A DNA stretch of 64,000 bases from Baylisascaris procyonis. Taxonomy: Eukaryota > Nematoda > Chromadorea > Rhabditida > Ascarididae. Shown one piece after another: positions 25,277 to 38,050 of this stretch (the stretch's first letter is position 1; every line of letters begins with the position of its first letter). The position numbers and the translations under genes were made by a program. The stretch lies in NCBI GenBank assembly GCA_037389465.1, contig JAZARR010000296.1, positions 930,001 through 994,000 of the forward strand, read 5' to 3'. The notes under the pieces were generated by a model. The model ran no database searches and was not told where the DNA came from. It saw only the letters and a program-made list of their open reading frames with translations.

Positions 25277-25715
25277 ACTCGTCCTATTCACGTTCGATGA
25301 AAATGGCCCTTCGCACTCTTCCAAAATGACAGTTATTGATGTTTTTTTACAAGCAAAAAATTCAATTGTATAAATTAAATTTATGCCGCAATTGGGTATA
25401 AATATATGTTCAATTTGCTTGGAATTTCTTATGCTTCACTCAATGCCTGCTTGAGGATGAACTTTTGGTCTTACTAAGATTGAGACAACAAGGGGAGAGG
25501 GAATAGTGAGCTGGGGAACTTATCGCATCATTATTGTGCATAACTTTAGTCAGTGATATGGCGGTAATATATACTGTATGGTAAACAAATCCTAATATAT
25601 CACGCAACAGTAATTATGTGACAAAGGAAGCAGTGGGATAAGTGCTAAGAAAGTTGATGGATGATGAGCTACGTTGATCAGGCGCATTTATGTACGTCCT
25701 ATGTATGTATGCGTG

Positions 25716-25815
25716 TATATAAATATAAATATAAATATATAAATATAAATATATAAATATAAATATAAATATAAATATAAATATATAAATATAAATAAAT
25801 GAATAAATAAATAAA
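25716..25815. repeat. AT-rich tandem repeat (ATATAAAT type)
   Basis: Alternating ATAAAT and ATATAAAT units for about 100 bp, followed by AATAAATA units. Confidence 0.9.
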
Positions 25816-26359
25816 CATATATATAATCACATAAATACATATGTATATACATAATGTGCTATTGTCATTGCAGAAATTCTCGTCGTATGTAAAATGTTGT
25901 ATTTGACGAGTACATATGTAAAACAAGGAAAAACCTTAAGGATATTTTCAAATTGAAAGGATTTGAATGGAAATGATTAAGAGAGTATCTGTTATGAAGT
26001 TGCAGATAGCGTTCTAAAGAATGGAAAATAGATGGCGCGAGATATGGCACTGACCCATTCCATGCGCGGTTGTGGCACGTCTCCTCGATCGGGCTGCACT
26101 CTGCCGAGGTAGTGAACTCGAGATGTGTGCACCTACACCATCCCCCTCCTCGGCCATCAACGCACACTAAAATCCATTTTAAGCATTTCACACATCGTCG
26201 GATCAATAAACAATATCGCAAACAATCAAATAATCTCTATATGCAGCAACACAATTGATGAATCCTTCAAAAACACATCAACGAAAACACTCTGAGTGGG
26301 CAATAAATAAACAATGCATTCATATTTTATTCTATGTAAATAATCAATTACTACGCCAA

Positions 26360-26408
26360 TTATTTATTTATTTATTCAACGTCCCAAAAAAATAAATAAA
26401 TAAATATA
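26360..26408. repeat. TTTA/TAAA inverted repeat
   Basis: TTATTTATTTATTTATT, a 9-bp loop with CAACGTCCC, then A-rich (AAAT)n. The arms can pair over about 17 bases. Confidence 0.8.
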
Positions 26409-27800
26409 AATTCTAGATAATAGAAAGTCAATTAACGAAAAGGTACAAGAATATGGATATGAGTGATGGTTGGCTTAAATCTTGTACAAAGAAATTCCAC
26501 GTGGGAAGCATAAAAATTGAAGTCGAAATGACTATCGCCAAATGGAAGTGATGAGAGAATTTAAAAATGAGCCCCTAGTAGAGTGGCGATCAAAACGACT
26601 AGGAATCCCCACAAAATCTGCAAATATTACCTACATTTCTAATATTTTCAGGGAGAATATTCCACATGCGTATAAAGTGGTAATGAAACTGCATCCCTTT
26701 CACAATTGCCAAGCGAACTCAACGAAATTGCTAATAACTCCCCAAGAATAGTGAATCTAACACCTATAAAATCGGATGTGTAATGGCTGGATCTGCCTTT
26801 CCCTTTGCACATAACTCATGCAGCACATTCGAAGGGTGCGAAGAATTTTATATAAATGTTACCGAATTTAGCAAAATTCTTCAAACGGTCTATGCAAATT
26901 TCGTGATGATAAGCCTGACCACACAAAAAAAGCGCCTAAGTTAATCTGTATATCAGTTTTTGCATAACTCGACGTCACAAGTCGGTCTCAAAGAATACGA
27001 TTTAAGACAGTGAGCCGATCGCTCACAGTCGAAAGAATGTTGCGGTAAAGGCTGCTAAAGCCATGAGGAGAGGATGAGAGAGGGAGAGGGGTAGTGAATA
27101 TACAGTTGATCTGATGTAGAAGCCTTCTGCATCCTTCCCCCACTACGATCATATCGTATTGTAAGCAGCATTCATCAATTCTTCGGCAATCTAACGACAG
27201 GTATATGGTATTCCGATTGCATAAAGGTGCACTTAATTCAAAAAATCTACAATCTTTATATCGTTCGGCAAAGAAATTAGGGTATCAATTTCCCATTAAT
27301 GTTGATTTTTAGATGTTTTGGAAATAAATCCATCAAGACCTAAAAAGCTTTTCCTTCATTATGCATAAAATGCCTCTTAATCCGCTCATATGAGTCAATA
27401 CAAATAAAAATATTGATGTGGATCATCAAATGAAATTAACAATTTAGCGTCGATGAAAAAAGAAATTCGAATATTGTAAGTAATGATAATCGTGAAATAA
27501 TACAAAAACTGTAAACTTATTAAGCACTCTATAGAAAAGAAATAAACCGACTAATAATATTTGCAATAATATTTAAAATAAAAAAAGAGAAAATATTATA
27601 AAATAGATCATATAAGTCAATATAATTTTACATACGTTAGAAATTGAAAATTTTCAACGAATAATGAAATCATTTTCAAACTTGACGTGTAAAAAATATA
27701 TTCACCTCTTTTTATAATGAAAACAAACTGTCACAAAGCTAGTAGAATATGAGGCGAGAAATTATTCTACTAAATGAAATAATTCTATATTATTTAAGAT

Positions 27801-27866
27801 GGATCATAGAAGTCGTTCCCCATCGCCGAATCTACGGGTCATACAAATCGTTCCCCATCATCGTAT
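27801..27866. repeat. Two-copy direct repeat, about 41-bp period
   Basis: GGATCATAGAAGTCGTTCCC and GGGTCATACAAATCGTTCCC, each followed by CATCnnCG, are spaced about 41 bp apart. Confidence 0.65.
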
Positions 27867-28278
27867 CAGCGACAATTTCAGAAATAAGTGAAAGGTCTTG
27901 CCCTTACTAAACAACGGAAAAATGATACAATTTTTATATCAATTCAAATTCAAAGTCAGCAAATTTAATAATTGCTTTTTTTTAATAATCAAGTATGCAA
28001 GAAAAGTTGGCAATAATTTTGCACTCTCAATAATCAAATCAATCGCCTTTATAAAGAACGTATAAATAATAAAAGATACGCAATATCGCATTCAAATTTT
28101 AACCGATCACAAAATTTCATGGCACATAAAAAGCAAAAAATTCAGCCGCTCGAGAATGCATCGCTTAAATCAACTCAAATTTTGTATTGACGAAATTATC
28201 CTCAACATTTAATATGTCCCAATAAATTTCATAATCCTAGTTTCATAGTTTCCAAGCTGAAACAAGCAAAGAGGAGGC

Positions 28279-28311
28279 AGACCGACCGACCGACAGACAG
28301 ACAGACAGACA
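28279..28311. repeat. GACC/GACA tetranucleotide microsatellite
   Basis: A compound run: GACC units (about three) pass directly into about five GACA units. Confidence 0.9.
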
Positions 28312-29440
28312 TATGCGTCTCTTATGATGTGCTTAGGCATAAAGAAAGGTGGAATAAGTTGAATATCCTTCAAAGAATCTGCTTTTCTTCAAAGAATTTC
28401 TTCCTTTAATTGCAATAGAAAATCAGTTGATTTCTTTTCTAAGCATTATCAACACTACAATTAAATTAATAGTAATTCAGGTATAATATTGCTCATATAT
28501 GTCCATAACTTACTACATTCAAAAGCAATCTTTGTTCTATTGTTATACGATTCTATACTCTTCAAAATAATCTATCATCTAATTTTTATGAATTTGTCGA
28601 TATACCGAGAAAGTATTAGACTAACGGATCATTGCTTGGCCCTCTTCACCTCCCATTCTCATCCTTTATTCCCCGCCCAGCTGGAAATTGCAAAAAAAAA
28701 AAAGAAATTTCAACAACTACCTCTTTTTTAACAAAATTTTGCCCCATTACAATCTCCTTTGTTCTTTTATGAATAAAAATCTTTCCATTCGTTCATTCGT
28801 ATAAATAAATAAAAAAGTATAAAATTACTTCTCGGGCATTTCAATGCCCTACCCTTTAGGAATCACAAAATTAACTATGTCTCTTAGATAACATTGATGA
28901 TTCTGATGAATAGTAGTGCTATGCAAATAGCGAACAAATTTCCGGGGATAGAGAATTGCCTAAATTCCCCCTTTTCTTTCTAAAAACACTCCCACTATCG
29001 ATCCACCAGGAAAGAACTACTAAATTTTGCGCGACTCTGGAAATATTTGGCCGGATACGCCGTCCCCTCCTTGCATGCTCCTTATAGAACTCGCTTCCTC
29101 TGAAGGAAATAAAAACCCGCTCCTCCGCGCAATTCTAGTACGAAGAATCAAAGGAACAATGGACATTTCAGGTTTACTGAAATGAATTAGCGACCTGATG
29201 GAAAGGAATTTGCCCCCCAGAGATGTTCCTTTGCTACCAGCTGAAACTATAATATCTGGCGTATATAAACATTGCACACATAAGAGACATGCAATCGCAG
29301 AAAAGTATGCGCATTAAACACATCAACGCACACATAAACGCTATGAGCACAACGGGTCTATGCAGCCGTCACGACGAGTCTGTCCGAAACGATATGCATG
29401 GTGATCTTTGATGTCGCAGACCGATGTCTTTCTCTCCTCC

Positions 29441-29511
29441 TTTCCTCGCCCATTCCCCTCCCCTCCCCCTTCCCTTCCTTTCCCTCCTCTCCCCCCCCCC
29501 CCCCCCTACCC
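29441..29511. repeat. Pyrimidine tract with 18-base C run
   Basis: CT-only stretch of about 70 bases ending in a long uninterrupted C run. The complementary strand is strongly G-run rich. Confidence 0.9.
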
Positions 29512-30518
29512 ATATGCACATTCACCTACGCAGAATCAAGCCATAACATTAAAATAAGTGCACGAAAAATGCTTTCGCACAACTCTTTCATTAATCATAT
29601 CTTCGTTATTAAATCATAAAATACATTCGTAAATATTTAACAGTGAAAAAAAAGAGAGACTCCAAGTGGTATGAAAAATGAAACGATGACTTTATGAACT
29701 CTTGAATTTTGAGAAAAAGATGATTTAATTTTTTTTTTCATTGCCATTCCTCCTCATCCATTCCCCTCACCCCTCCTATCTCAGTTAGAATAACAATAAG
29801 TCCTCAACCACAAATAGCAAACGAAAGGGGTTACCGTTAATAGTTATAATAAACAAAATGTTCATTTTTGGCAAAAGAAGAAATTAAAACGATTAGAAAA
29901 TTATCTCTCTCGTTGTATGATCGTAATTTATTCTCAATCGAATTGAAACGATAAAAGATTGCAATCCATCGATAATTTTCCTCGTATCCTCATTCCTATG
30001 TCTTCTAAGTTTAAATTTCTTTTTCTCTCTCAAATTCCAACTTGAAGAGATGACTGTAAAATGTGGGACAACATTAAAAAGATTCGACAACGAGAGAGGA
30101 ATTCCAATAAGTCGATCTCCATTCTCCTTTCAAATAATGCCTATGTTATCAACCAATGATATAATTTATCAGCGGTTTTTTCTCGAGAAAATTCTATTTT
30201 TTATTTGTACATTTATGCATTATATAGAAAGAAACTGCTAAATTTTTTTTTTTTTTTTTTGAATATTCAATTAACATTTTTGTTCAAAATTTCATTCAAA
30301 AAGTCGTAATTCCGTTCGCGTTTCAACGACACAAATGAAGTTTACATTTAATATATCAATTTTTGAGATCTGATATGCCAAAGTTTTTGAGAAAAATGAA
30401 AAACCTAGAAAACTAAAGGGTCCATATATTAGCTCTAATTGAGGATGAAGATGTTAGTTTCAAGCCAATTCCCGCAATATTTTAAATGTATATATGAATA
30501 CAGGAAACCATGTTTAAA

Positions 30519-30519
<1 letters not shown>

Positions 30520-30583
<64 letters not shown>
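30520..30583. repeat. (AT)n microsatellite
   Basis: About 31 uninterrupted AT units in the dre-1/NOP53 spacer. Confidence 0.97.
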
Positions 30584-30585
<2 letters not shown>

Positions 30586-31870
30586 ATTGAAAACGTCCAT
30601 TATTGACTGGCTTTTAGTGATTCTCAAAAAGTACAACAAACAATAGAATCGATAGCCCCGTTATGCAAACACAAACACAGCTCAATAAATCAACTATATT
30701 AAAGTCACCACACAAATATATACGAACAACAAACATAACGAACAGTCAACAATTTCTGCATCCCTAGATAGTATACATTGTGACACGTTTTATTGGATCT
30801 TTAATATAGCGATTCCTCACTCATCCTGTAAACGTACCCCTTTCGATAATTTTTTCTTCTCTTTGCTTCCAAAATACTTGAGTACTGAGATGTAGCCTCA
30901 GCTCGAACCTGATCTTCAATATATGGTTATCACCTTCGATTTGTTGGTTAATTGATTGATGTACACATCGCTCTTGGAAACTGAGAAAGAAAGCTCGTCG
31001 AACGATACTTTAAGGGTTGAAACTTTGCAAATAAGATAACAAATGAGTGTTAAATTTGAATATTATGCAAAACTACACCATTCATATTAGAACATATCAC
31101 GAAAGAACTGTTATAGGTAAACAACTAAACAGCAAAAGGAACTAATCATGATGCATAAAATACTAGGAATAAAGATAAAATATGTAAATAATCAAATCTC
31201 TTAGCCTCAACATAAACCTTTGGCTGATTAAGGATCGAGGGCGGCGAGAAGGGGGGAGGGGATGGGGATAAGAGGAGGGAATTTTCGTAATAAATGATGC
31301 ACCCCTCACCTGTATCCACCCATACTATCACGAATTTATGAATTTATTCATGAAATTTGTTTCCGTTTAGTGCAATTAGTAACGCGGCTGGCTACGATAA
31401 AAGTGGAATGTCCCACTGACCAACAAATACGAGATAATCAGCGAACTGGTGAGTAGTACTAGTGATCGGTTTAGAGGATAACATCTTGCGTTATAGATCA
31501 CACCTAGTGCTACAACTTGTAAACGAGAGGTCACTACGTTGAAATCAACCTCAAAATGTGTCACTGGCGGGGAATTTAGAAACTTTCGAGCATTTAAATT
31601 TGCATTTGTAGAACACTCTATGGTAACCTCGCATCTATGCTCATGCATTTGTGCGCATCTACCTATCCAATAATTTCAACCAGGTAATAATTGAAGCTAG
31701 AGGTAAGAAATTACAGGTATAACAAAGGTTATAAAAAAAACCTTAAACTAATATTTTAAAGCTAATTATCAGCTTCTAATGAAGGCCGTAGATGCGCAAA
31801 AGCGGAAATCTTGTAACACATTCCTAAGTGCGGTTGAAACCGATAAAATACTAATGCAATATTACATATA

Positions 31871-31872
31871 TC

Positions 31873-31919
<47 letters not shown>
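31871..31919. repeat. (ATT)n microsatellite
   Basis: About 16 uninterrupted ATT units. Confidence 0.97.
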
Positions 31920-33589
31920 GATAATATAAATAACCTTACTGAACACCGATAGAAGGGATTTAAAAAGCACATATCGCGCCAACTTCTCTACTCTACTCTT
32001 CCACTTGTGTCATTCAATTGCGACTAAGAAACTATAATAACAGTTTCCATGTGGTGTGAATCAATATCATGCCTAACAATTACTTCCATACTAGTCGAAG
32101 CTACTAGTATCACCTGCCAGCTTAAGTGCTTATCGGACTGGTTGAAGAAATACCATCGAGTACATAGGATTAGGGTGGTGCAACGATTCGATTCTCAAAC
32201 AAAATCCCCATCGAGGAAGATTTTCGAATCCTTTGATTTTTTATACGATCCTCCTTTTCCATCCTTCGACTCAAACTTCCTTCCAATTTTCCGTCAAGCT
32301 TCTCCCACCCAAATCCTCTTTGACAAAAATCATCAACATACGATAAGCTGTCAATTATCGCAAATCAATTTAGCAATAAATGAAACAACATGAAAAACCT
32401 GTCCAACTTGCGCATATATATAAAAGTTGCAAAAATAAGCTGATTAGAGCGCAAAAAGTATGCTCAAAAGGGTCTTTAACAATGAATCAACACAATAAAA
32501 ACCTGTCTCTCTATTTGAGTGTTCTCTCAAGCGACAATATCGATGAGAGAAATTTCAACTTCTATGCACTCATTCGACAATCTATCACCATACTAAAATA
32601 GTCCATTGGCAGCAATCTCCTAAGTACTAGAGTTGCCGAATATGGCATGCATTCGAACGAAGGACTTTGAGTTAATTAGGTGAGAGTTAGGGGAAGGGAG
32701 GGGATGGATGGGAGGGAGAGAGAGAAGGGATGTATTTGAGGAAGTATTTTCAAAAAAAAATTATAAATCGTTATATTCATGAGTGCTTATTAAATTCTCT
32801 AAACACCAGGAATTATTTATATACGCAAAATCAGACTAAAATAGCCGAATTAAGTTTGACGACAGTCATATCTAATTTCAAAAAATTTCAACATTCCGAA
32901 GTGGGAAAATTTATTTTTTATTTTTTTTTTTTTAATTTACGAAGAACAAAATAAATAATAGTAGAAAATAGAGAATATAATAAGAGAAAAAGGATGATCC
33001 ATTGATATCCATTGGGTAGTACCTCAATATTAAAATATCCATTGATGGATAGTAAATACCTTAATATTCGAAACACAACGAGTAGCTGGATTATAGGCAA
33101 TCTCATCACACAATGAAATATAAAAGAACGATGGTATTTATTCCATAATAATGAGAAAGAAACAACAAACAAATGGGGGGGGGGGGTGGAGTTAGTTAAA
33201 AATTTAGAAAAGGAGGGGAGGGGGGAGATGGGGGATATATTAATATTGAATCCGAATTTTATGATTATTGCTCACTCCTCGTAATTACAGTCGAACTATC
33301 CTAGTAAGCACTCCATCACTCGTGCATATAAGCACAAAAATGAGGCTAAAAAAAATTCAAAAAAGTGGGAATGCGCGCCAGATGGGTTGACACGATATGC
33401 GCTGTTCATTAGTATAAGCGATCTCATAAATCGCTAAAAAACAATAAAAAAATCTTTAAAAATATAATTCACATTCTGCAATCGATCACCCTCAAAGGAA
33501 ACATGCAACGGGAGATTCGCTTAAAGGAAATATTTCAACTGAATGTAAAATCTCACCAGTATGCAAATTTCTTCGATACTTTTAGTTTA

Positions 33590-33590
<1 letters not shown>

Positions 33591-33670
<80 letters not shown>

Positions 33671-33740
33671 ATATAATCTAAACTGTAGATATAATGTAGA
33701 AAACTGTAGATATAATCTATATCGTGTAGATATAATTATA
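33591..33740. repeat. (AT)n run joined to TGTAGATATAAT tandem repeat
   Basis: About 37 AT units (33591-33664) run straight into four spaced copies of TGTAGATATAAT (to about 33735). Confidence 0.9.
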
Positions 33741-36734
33741 CAAAAATTCTTGAAACTTCAGCATCAATAGTTCCAAAACTGGAATTGCCGAGCAGACATA
33801 CAGACACAGACACAGACATACACATAGGACTAGGCACAATATCGCTATATTGCTCTCTGCAGATGCAAACTTCAAAAAAGCGCAGAAAATGAACGACGAA
33901 CGTGTTCAATGCCATAAATGGCCACAAATTTTTTTTTTTTGATAAAAAAAATAATAATAAAAATTAACATTCGTTGATCTTTCATTCCAAAAAGTGTTTC
34001 GGTTATAAAGAATCGTAAGTAGCGGTAACCCGAAATATAGAAATTTCTTCGAAAAATGAAATTTTTATCGATTCGTGCTAACGGAAATTCGACTGCTGCA
34101 GAGTAGATTCGACCGAAAATGAACGCTGCTTTTGAAACTCATTTCGTTGCAATCGAATTTCGCTTGCTATCGAATGCTTTCAGTCGGCTATCGAATATTT
34201 TTCTCAAAAGAAAGATTTAAAAAAATACATAAATAATCACTACGTCGATGGAAATTTACGCAATTTGTTGAAGTAAAAGAAATATTATAAATGGAAAATT
34301 GAGATCAACAATAGATTTTCACAGAAACGTGAAGAAGAGGCAAAGAAATATATGCATAGCATCACGCTCTAAAATGATTCCCATCTTATGGATAATTCAA
34401 AAACAATATTTATTTTCAAAATACGATCATATAGTTGAAATTCTCTGCTAGGTGTTTCCTATGACTTGAGGATTGCTCATCGCTAAATCGACGAAAAAAC
34501 GTTCAATGGAAGCAATTTATTCTCTATGATATAACTCGTGAGGTGCAGTTTCCGGTCATTAGATATGCCATACATCGACAAAATTCAAAATGGATTTTCC
34601 TAGTCAGCAATAAAATTTCGACTAGGAAAGACCGCAAGACTGGGACTCGACCGGATCATCCTAGTCATGAACAAATTTTCAATGAAATCCGATGATTTAC
34701 ATAAAGTACGTGGAAGCGATCAAGCCTCTCAAATAACGTTAGATATGATACCAGAGCATAAGGAGTGTTGCACTATGCCGTATAAGCGTTTCATGCTTAT
34801 AAATTTCTAGACTATATGCGAAAGCATTTTCAGCAATGACGGTACGCTTATAATAGTAAGTTTTTATTGCCTATTTTATATAATTAAAAAAAAAAACAAT
34901 TGTGTTGATATGTCACAGTTCCAAGGAATTTACATTGAACATGATATTAGCACAAGTTTAGAAGAAAGTGGCGCAAAGTTTTAGTTAAAAAAAAGGAAAA
35001 GAGATATTGGATGGGATTTTTCATCGCTTCTTCATTCAATTCTCTCTATTGATTTCTTTCTAGAGTCTCTTTTTAATTTTATTTCTTCCCTCAAAAAAAA
35101 AAAAAAAAAAATGGTCCATCGAGTTGCAACTTGCCAATTCATCGTTCAACCACAAAATTCCATATTGCTATCTTTTTTCGTTTGATGCATTTTAGTTGTT
35201 TCTAAGTGATTGGATGTCGATTTTTGAAAAACAGCTTTAGATGAATTTAGAGGTTGAAAAATATTGATCGGTCTTAGTCCCACTTGCAATCGGGATCCGG
35301 TTTTTTGTCAAACCATCTTCGATGGGTAAGTAAATTAACGAAATTTCAATTCATTATTATTACAGCTCTTATGCAGTAACGGTTAACTCCATATAAATCA
35401 CACCTTCGACTTAAGAATGTTAATTTTAGATTTTAACTGAAGTTACCTATACGCTAGGGAGAGTATTCAGTCAATGCACCACCGGATACAACCATCCCGT
35501 AGAGTTCAATATACAGATAACTGCGAAGAAACTAACAGCACAATATAGTACAGTGGACTTTTGAAAAAGCATAGGATATAGTACAGTGGGAAAAAACCAA
35601 CGTAACGATCTCTCTTTTTTTGTTGATACGGAACGGAATAGTACGCCAGAATTAAATCTCATAGTTGTAACAAAAAAGCGCGGCTCCGATTCTCTCGATG
35701 AAATTATGCAAATCCAATTCTAACCTATTTCAAAAAAAAAAAAAAAGACTCGATTCGATTCCTTAATTCTGACCCATTTTAAATCCGAAATTTGAATTTT
35801 TTCTACTCATTCTATGATCTGAATTCAACTCAGGCATGCAATTCTTTATGGTTCAATCCGAAACTGAATCCAGAATAATTCAGAACATGGCTGCTAGAAT
35901 TTATCGTTTATCATTTACTCACTCACCTATCATCAAAAAATTAGCTTGGGAATGAAGCACATAAAGCAATAAATACGAACTGTACAAAAACTATTCAACA
36001 AAAATATAAAAACCATTATATAGATTTATACTTGCCTCGGCTAAATTAAAGCCTGCCGCTCGACCGGGTCGAAGTGACCTCTGCATTATCAAGGGTTAGA
36101 CGTGATCCCCATCCCAGTTATGACCTAGACCTAGAGTGGGGTTTATCATCACATCTGTCAATAAGTAAGGACAACCAGTTTAGCGTTAAACACTTCAACT
36201 TCACTATTGACAGCTATGAATCGAAAGTATATTCACAATGTGAAACAGCACCTCACATCCCCGTAGAGAGTAAATAAACGAAACCGCTGAAGACTACAAG
36301 TCGAACAGTCAACAAACAGTAAAATGACGAACGCTGCCTTCTAGTAGTTTTCTGAATAGGCAGGAACATCGAAGCGATAAGAACGTAAGGAATATGAGAG
36401 AGAAGGAAATACAAATCAAGGGAATATTTCGAGTATGCTAATTTTTTTTTTTTTCTCATGCGAAAATTTTATTTTCAACACCGCAATTTTTTTGAGTTAA
36501 ATATTACTTTCTATGTGAGAGGAAGAAAATGAACATAAAGGAGGATTTGAGACACACAAATCACATTGAAATGAGATGAAAAGACAACAATGGTTGAGTG
36601 TAGAGAAGAGATGAGATAAACTTATAGAACAAGTGTGCACGAATCAATGGATTCATGCATAGTGGATGGCAACACAAATGCGCGAATACCACACATAACA
36701 TCCAACCACACTGAGACGTGACCACATCGATCGA

Positions 36735-36797
36735 TAATTGAGAGCTGCCATCGCGATACGGTGGCCGCCGAATTGAGTGGCGTACAACGATACGAAG
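36735..36797 (+). other. Candidate non-coding or N-terminal exon upstream of NOP53
   Basis: A GC-richer block ends at a perfect donor, GAAG|GTGAGT (GT at 36798). Its open frame (about IIESCHRDTVAAELSGVQRY) is phase 1 and would join NOP53 exon 38049 in frame, giving Glu-Met. No ATG was found in the frame. It may be a 5' UTR exon or chance. Confidence 0.25.
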
Positions 36798-37978
36798 GTG
36801 AGTGAATTTGGCAATGCGCCAATGCAAGATACACCACTACATTTGTTTAGTTAAACATGAAGACAGGATGTTTAAGGTGAGCAGGTAGGTTGGACTTGAT
36901 GCTGACGACGGAAAGTTGATCAGATGAAACCAGGGATCGGCAATTGCATTCAGGTGGCGACTACTGTACTGTTTTATTATTACTTGAAAGCTAATAATCA
37001 AGTGTTTTTGTAATCCGTGATTCTTCCGGGTGGCGCATTTGTCATTGATGATAACGTTGCTCTTATCGTTCAGTTGAATATATAATAAAATGAGATTAGA
37101 GTACATTTGCAAAGATAATTTCTCTATATAAGTTTGTATATGCAAATATCAACAAATCTTGTTTCCTAGTCTTATTCGTAACTGGGACGAAAACTGATTT
37201 AACCTGAGATAGTATGGAGATGAGTCCAGGCCTGATCCGAGTGAGTAAGGATGAAAGGTGGCTGCCCAACAGAGACTAGGTCTAACCCTTTATCGATACC
37301 CGTCAGTCAAACCTAGTTCTGATGGCGAGTGGAGTCGGACCTATTGTTTTTCTGTTATACTGAAAATCTATCATCTAAGAATCGTCCATCCAATTTCACA
37401 AAATTTTATGTAGTTTTAAATTTATCGAAAATATTCCAAAAACAAAAAATTACTCGTTCAGTTTTTCACAAAGTTTTTCAAAGTTTTCACAAATTTGAAT
37501 GCATAAATCGCAATTAAAAATTTCCGACCATAAATGATGGCAATATTGACTTGTGAAGAAAAAAATTGAAACCATATTTTAAGATAATTCATTATTTCTT
37601 TGTTACTCTATTTGAAAATATTACCCTAGTTGGAGGCATCTTACACCTTCCTCCCATACGTCCATCCCACACTCCTTCCTCCCCCCTTTCGAATACAACA
37701 TACCCATACCCATGGGTGGGCACCAACAGCAATGAAAAACTTGCATACTTAAGAGAAATTAATTTGATGTGTATCAATTTGTCGATCCCTTCTATTGCTT
37801 TATGAAATATTCGAGTGCTGTATTCTTTCATATATTTCTATATTTATTGTATATTTTATTATTTATTATTTCCCTTTAGATTTTTTGTTGATCTCTTTTA
37901 TTTTATTCTTTATCACTTTATATCAGCGCATTATTTTTGCATTATTCTCTTTTTTATTAAGGAAATTTCTCTTTTTCT

Positions 37979-37985
<7 letters not shown>

Positions 37986-38029
<44 letters not shown>

Positions 38030-38048
38030 AAATTTATTTAAATTTCAG
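37986..38048 (+). promoter_or_regulatory. Polypyrimidine tract and likely trans-splice acceptor before NOP53
   Basis: A (CT)n run of about 40 bases is followed by AATTTATTTAAATTTCAG ending at 38048. The NOP53 ATG follows after only AA. In nematodes a TTTCAG this close to the start codon usually marks spliced-leader addition. The other reading is a cis acceptor for an upstream exon: a consensus donor GAAG|GTGAGT at 36797/36798 is in matching phase 1. Confidence 0.55.
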
Positions 38049-38050
38049 AA

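Larger units (their letters stand above)
24806..38050. other. Gene-poor divergent spacer between dre-1 and NOP53
   Basis: About 13 kb in which no conserved gene was recognised. It must contain the dre-1 5' end (minus strand) and NOP53 promoter (plus strand). GC-richer islands lie at 25180-25270, 26040-26170, 29020-29400, 31380-31650, 36050-36150 and 36640-36840. The rest is AT-rich with microsatellites and G/C-runs. Confidence 0.6.

Noticed and set aside
29020..29277. 85-codon minus-strand ORF in a GC-richer patch
   Set aside because: No family recognised, no splice partners in phase with dre-1, and no similarity to the FBXO11 N-terminus.
32049..32393. 114-codon + strand ORF in the dre-1/NOP53 spacer
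   Set aside because: Composition is only weakly protein-like, with no recognised motif and no splice-site support.
36090..37330. AAGGGTTAGAC and its reverse complement near 36098 and 37280, considered as ends of a transposon
   Set aside because: Only 11 bases match, the flanks differ, and there is no target-site duplication or transposase-like frame between them.
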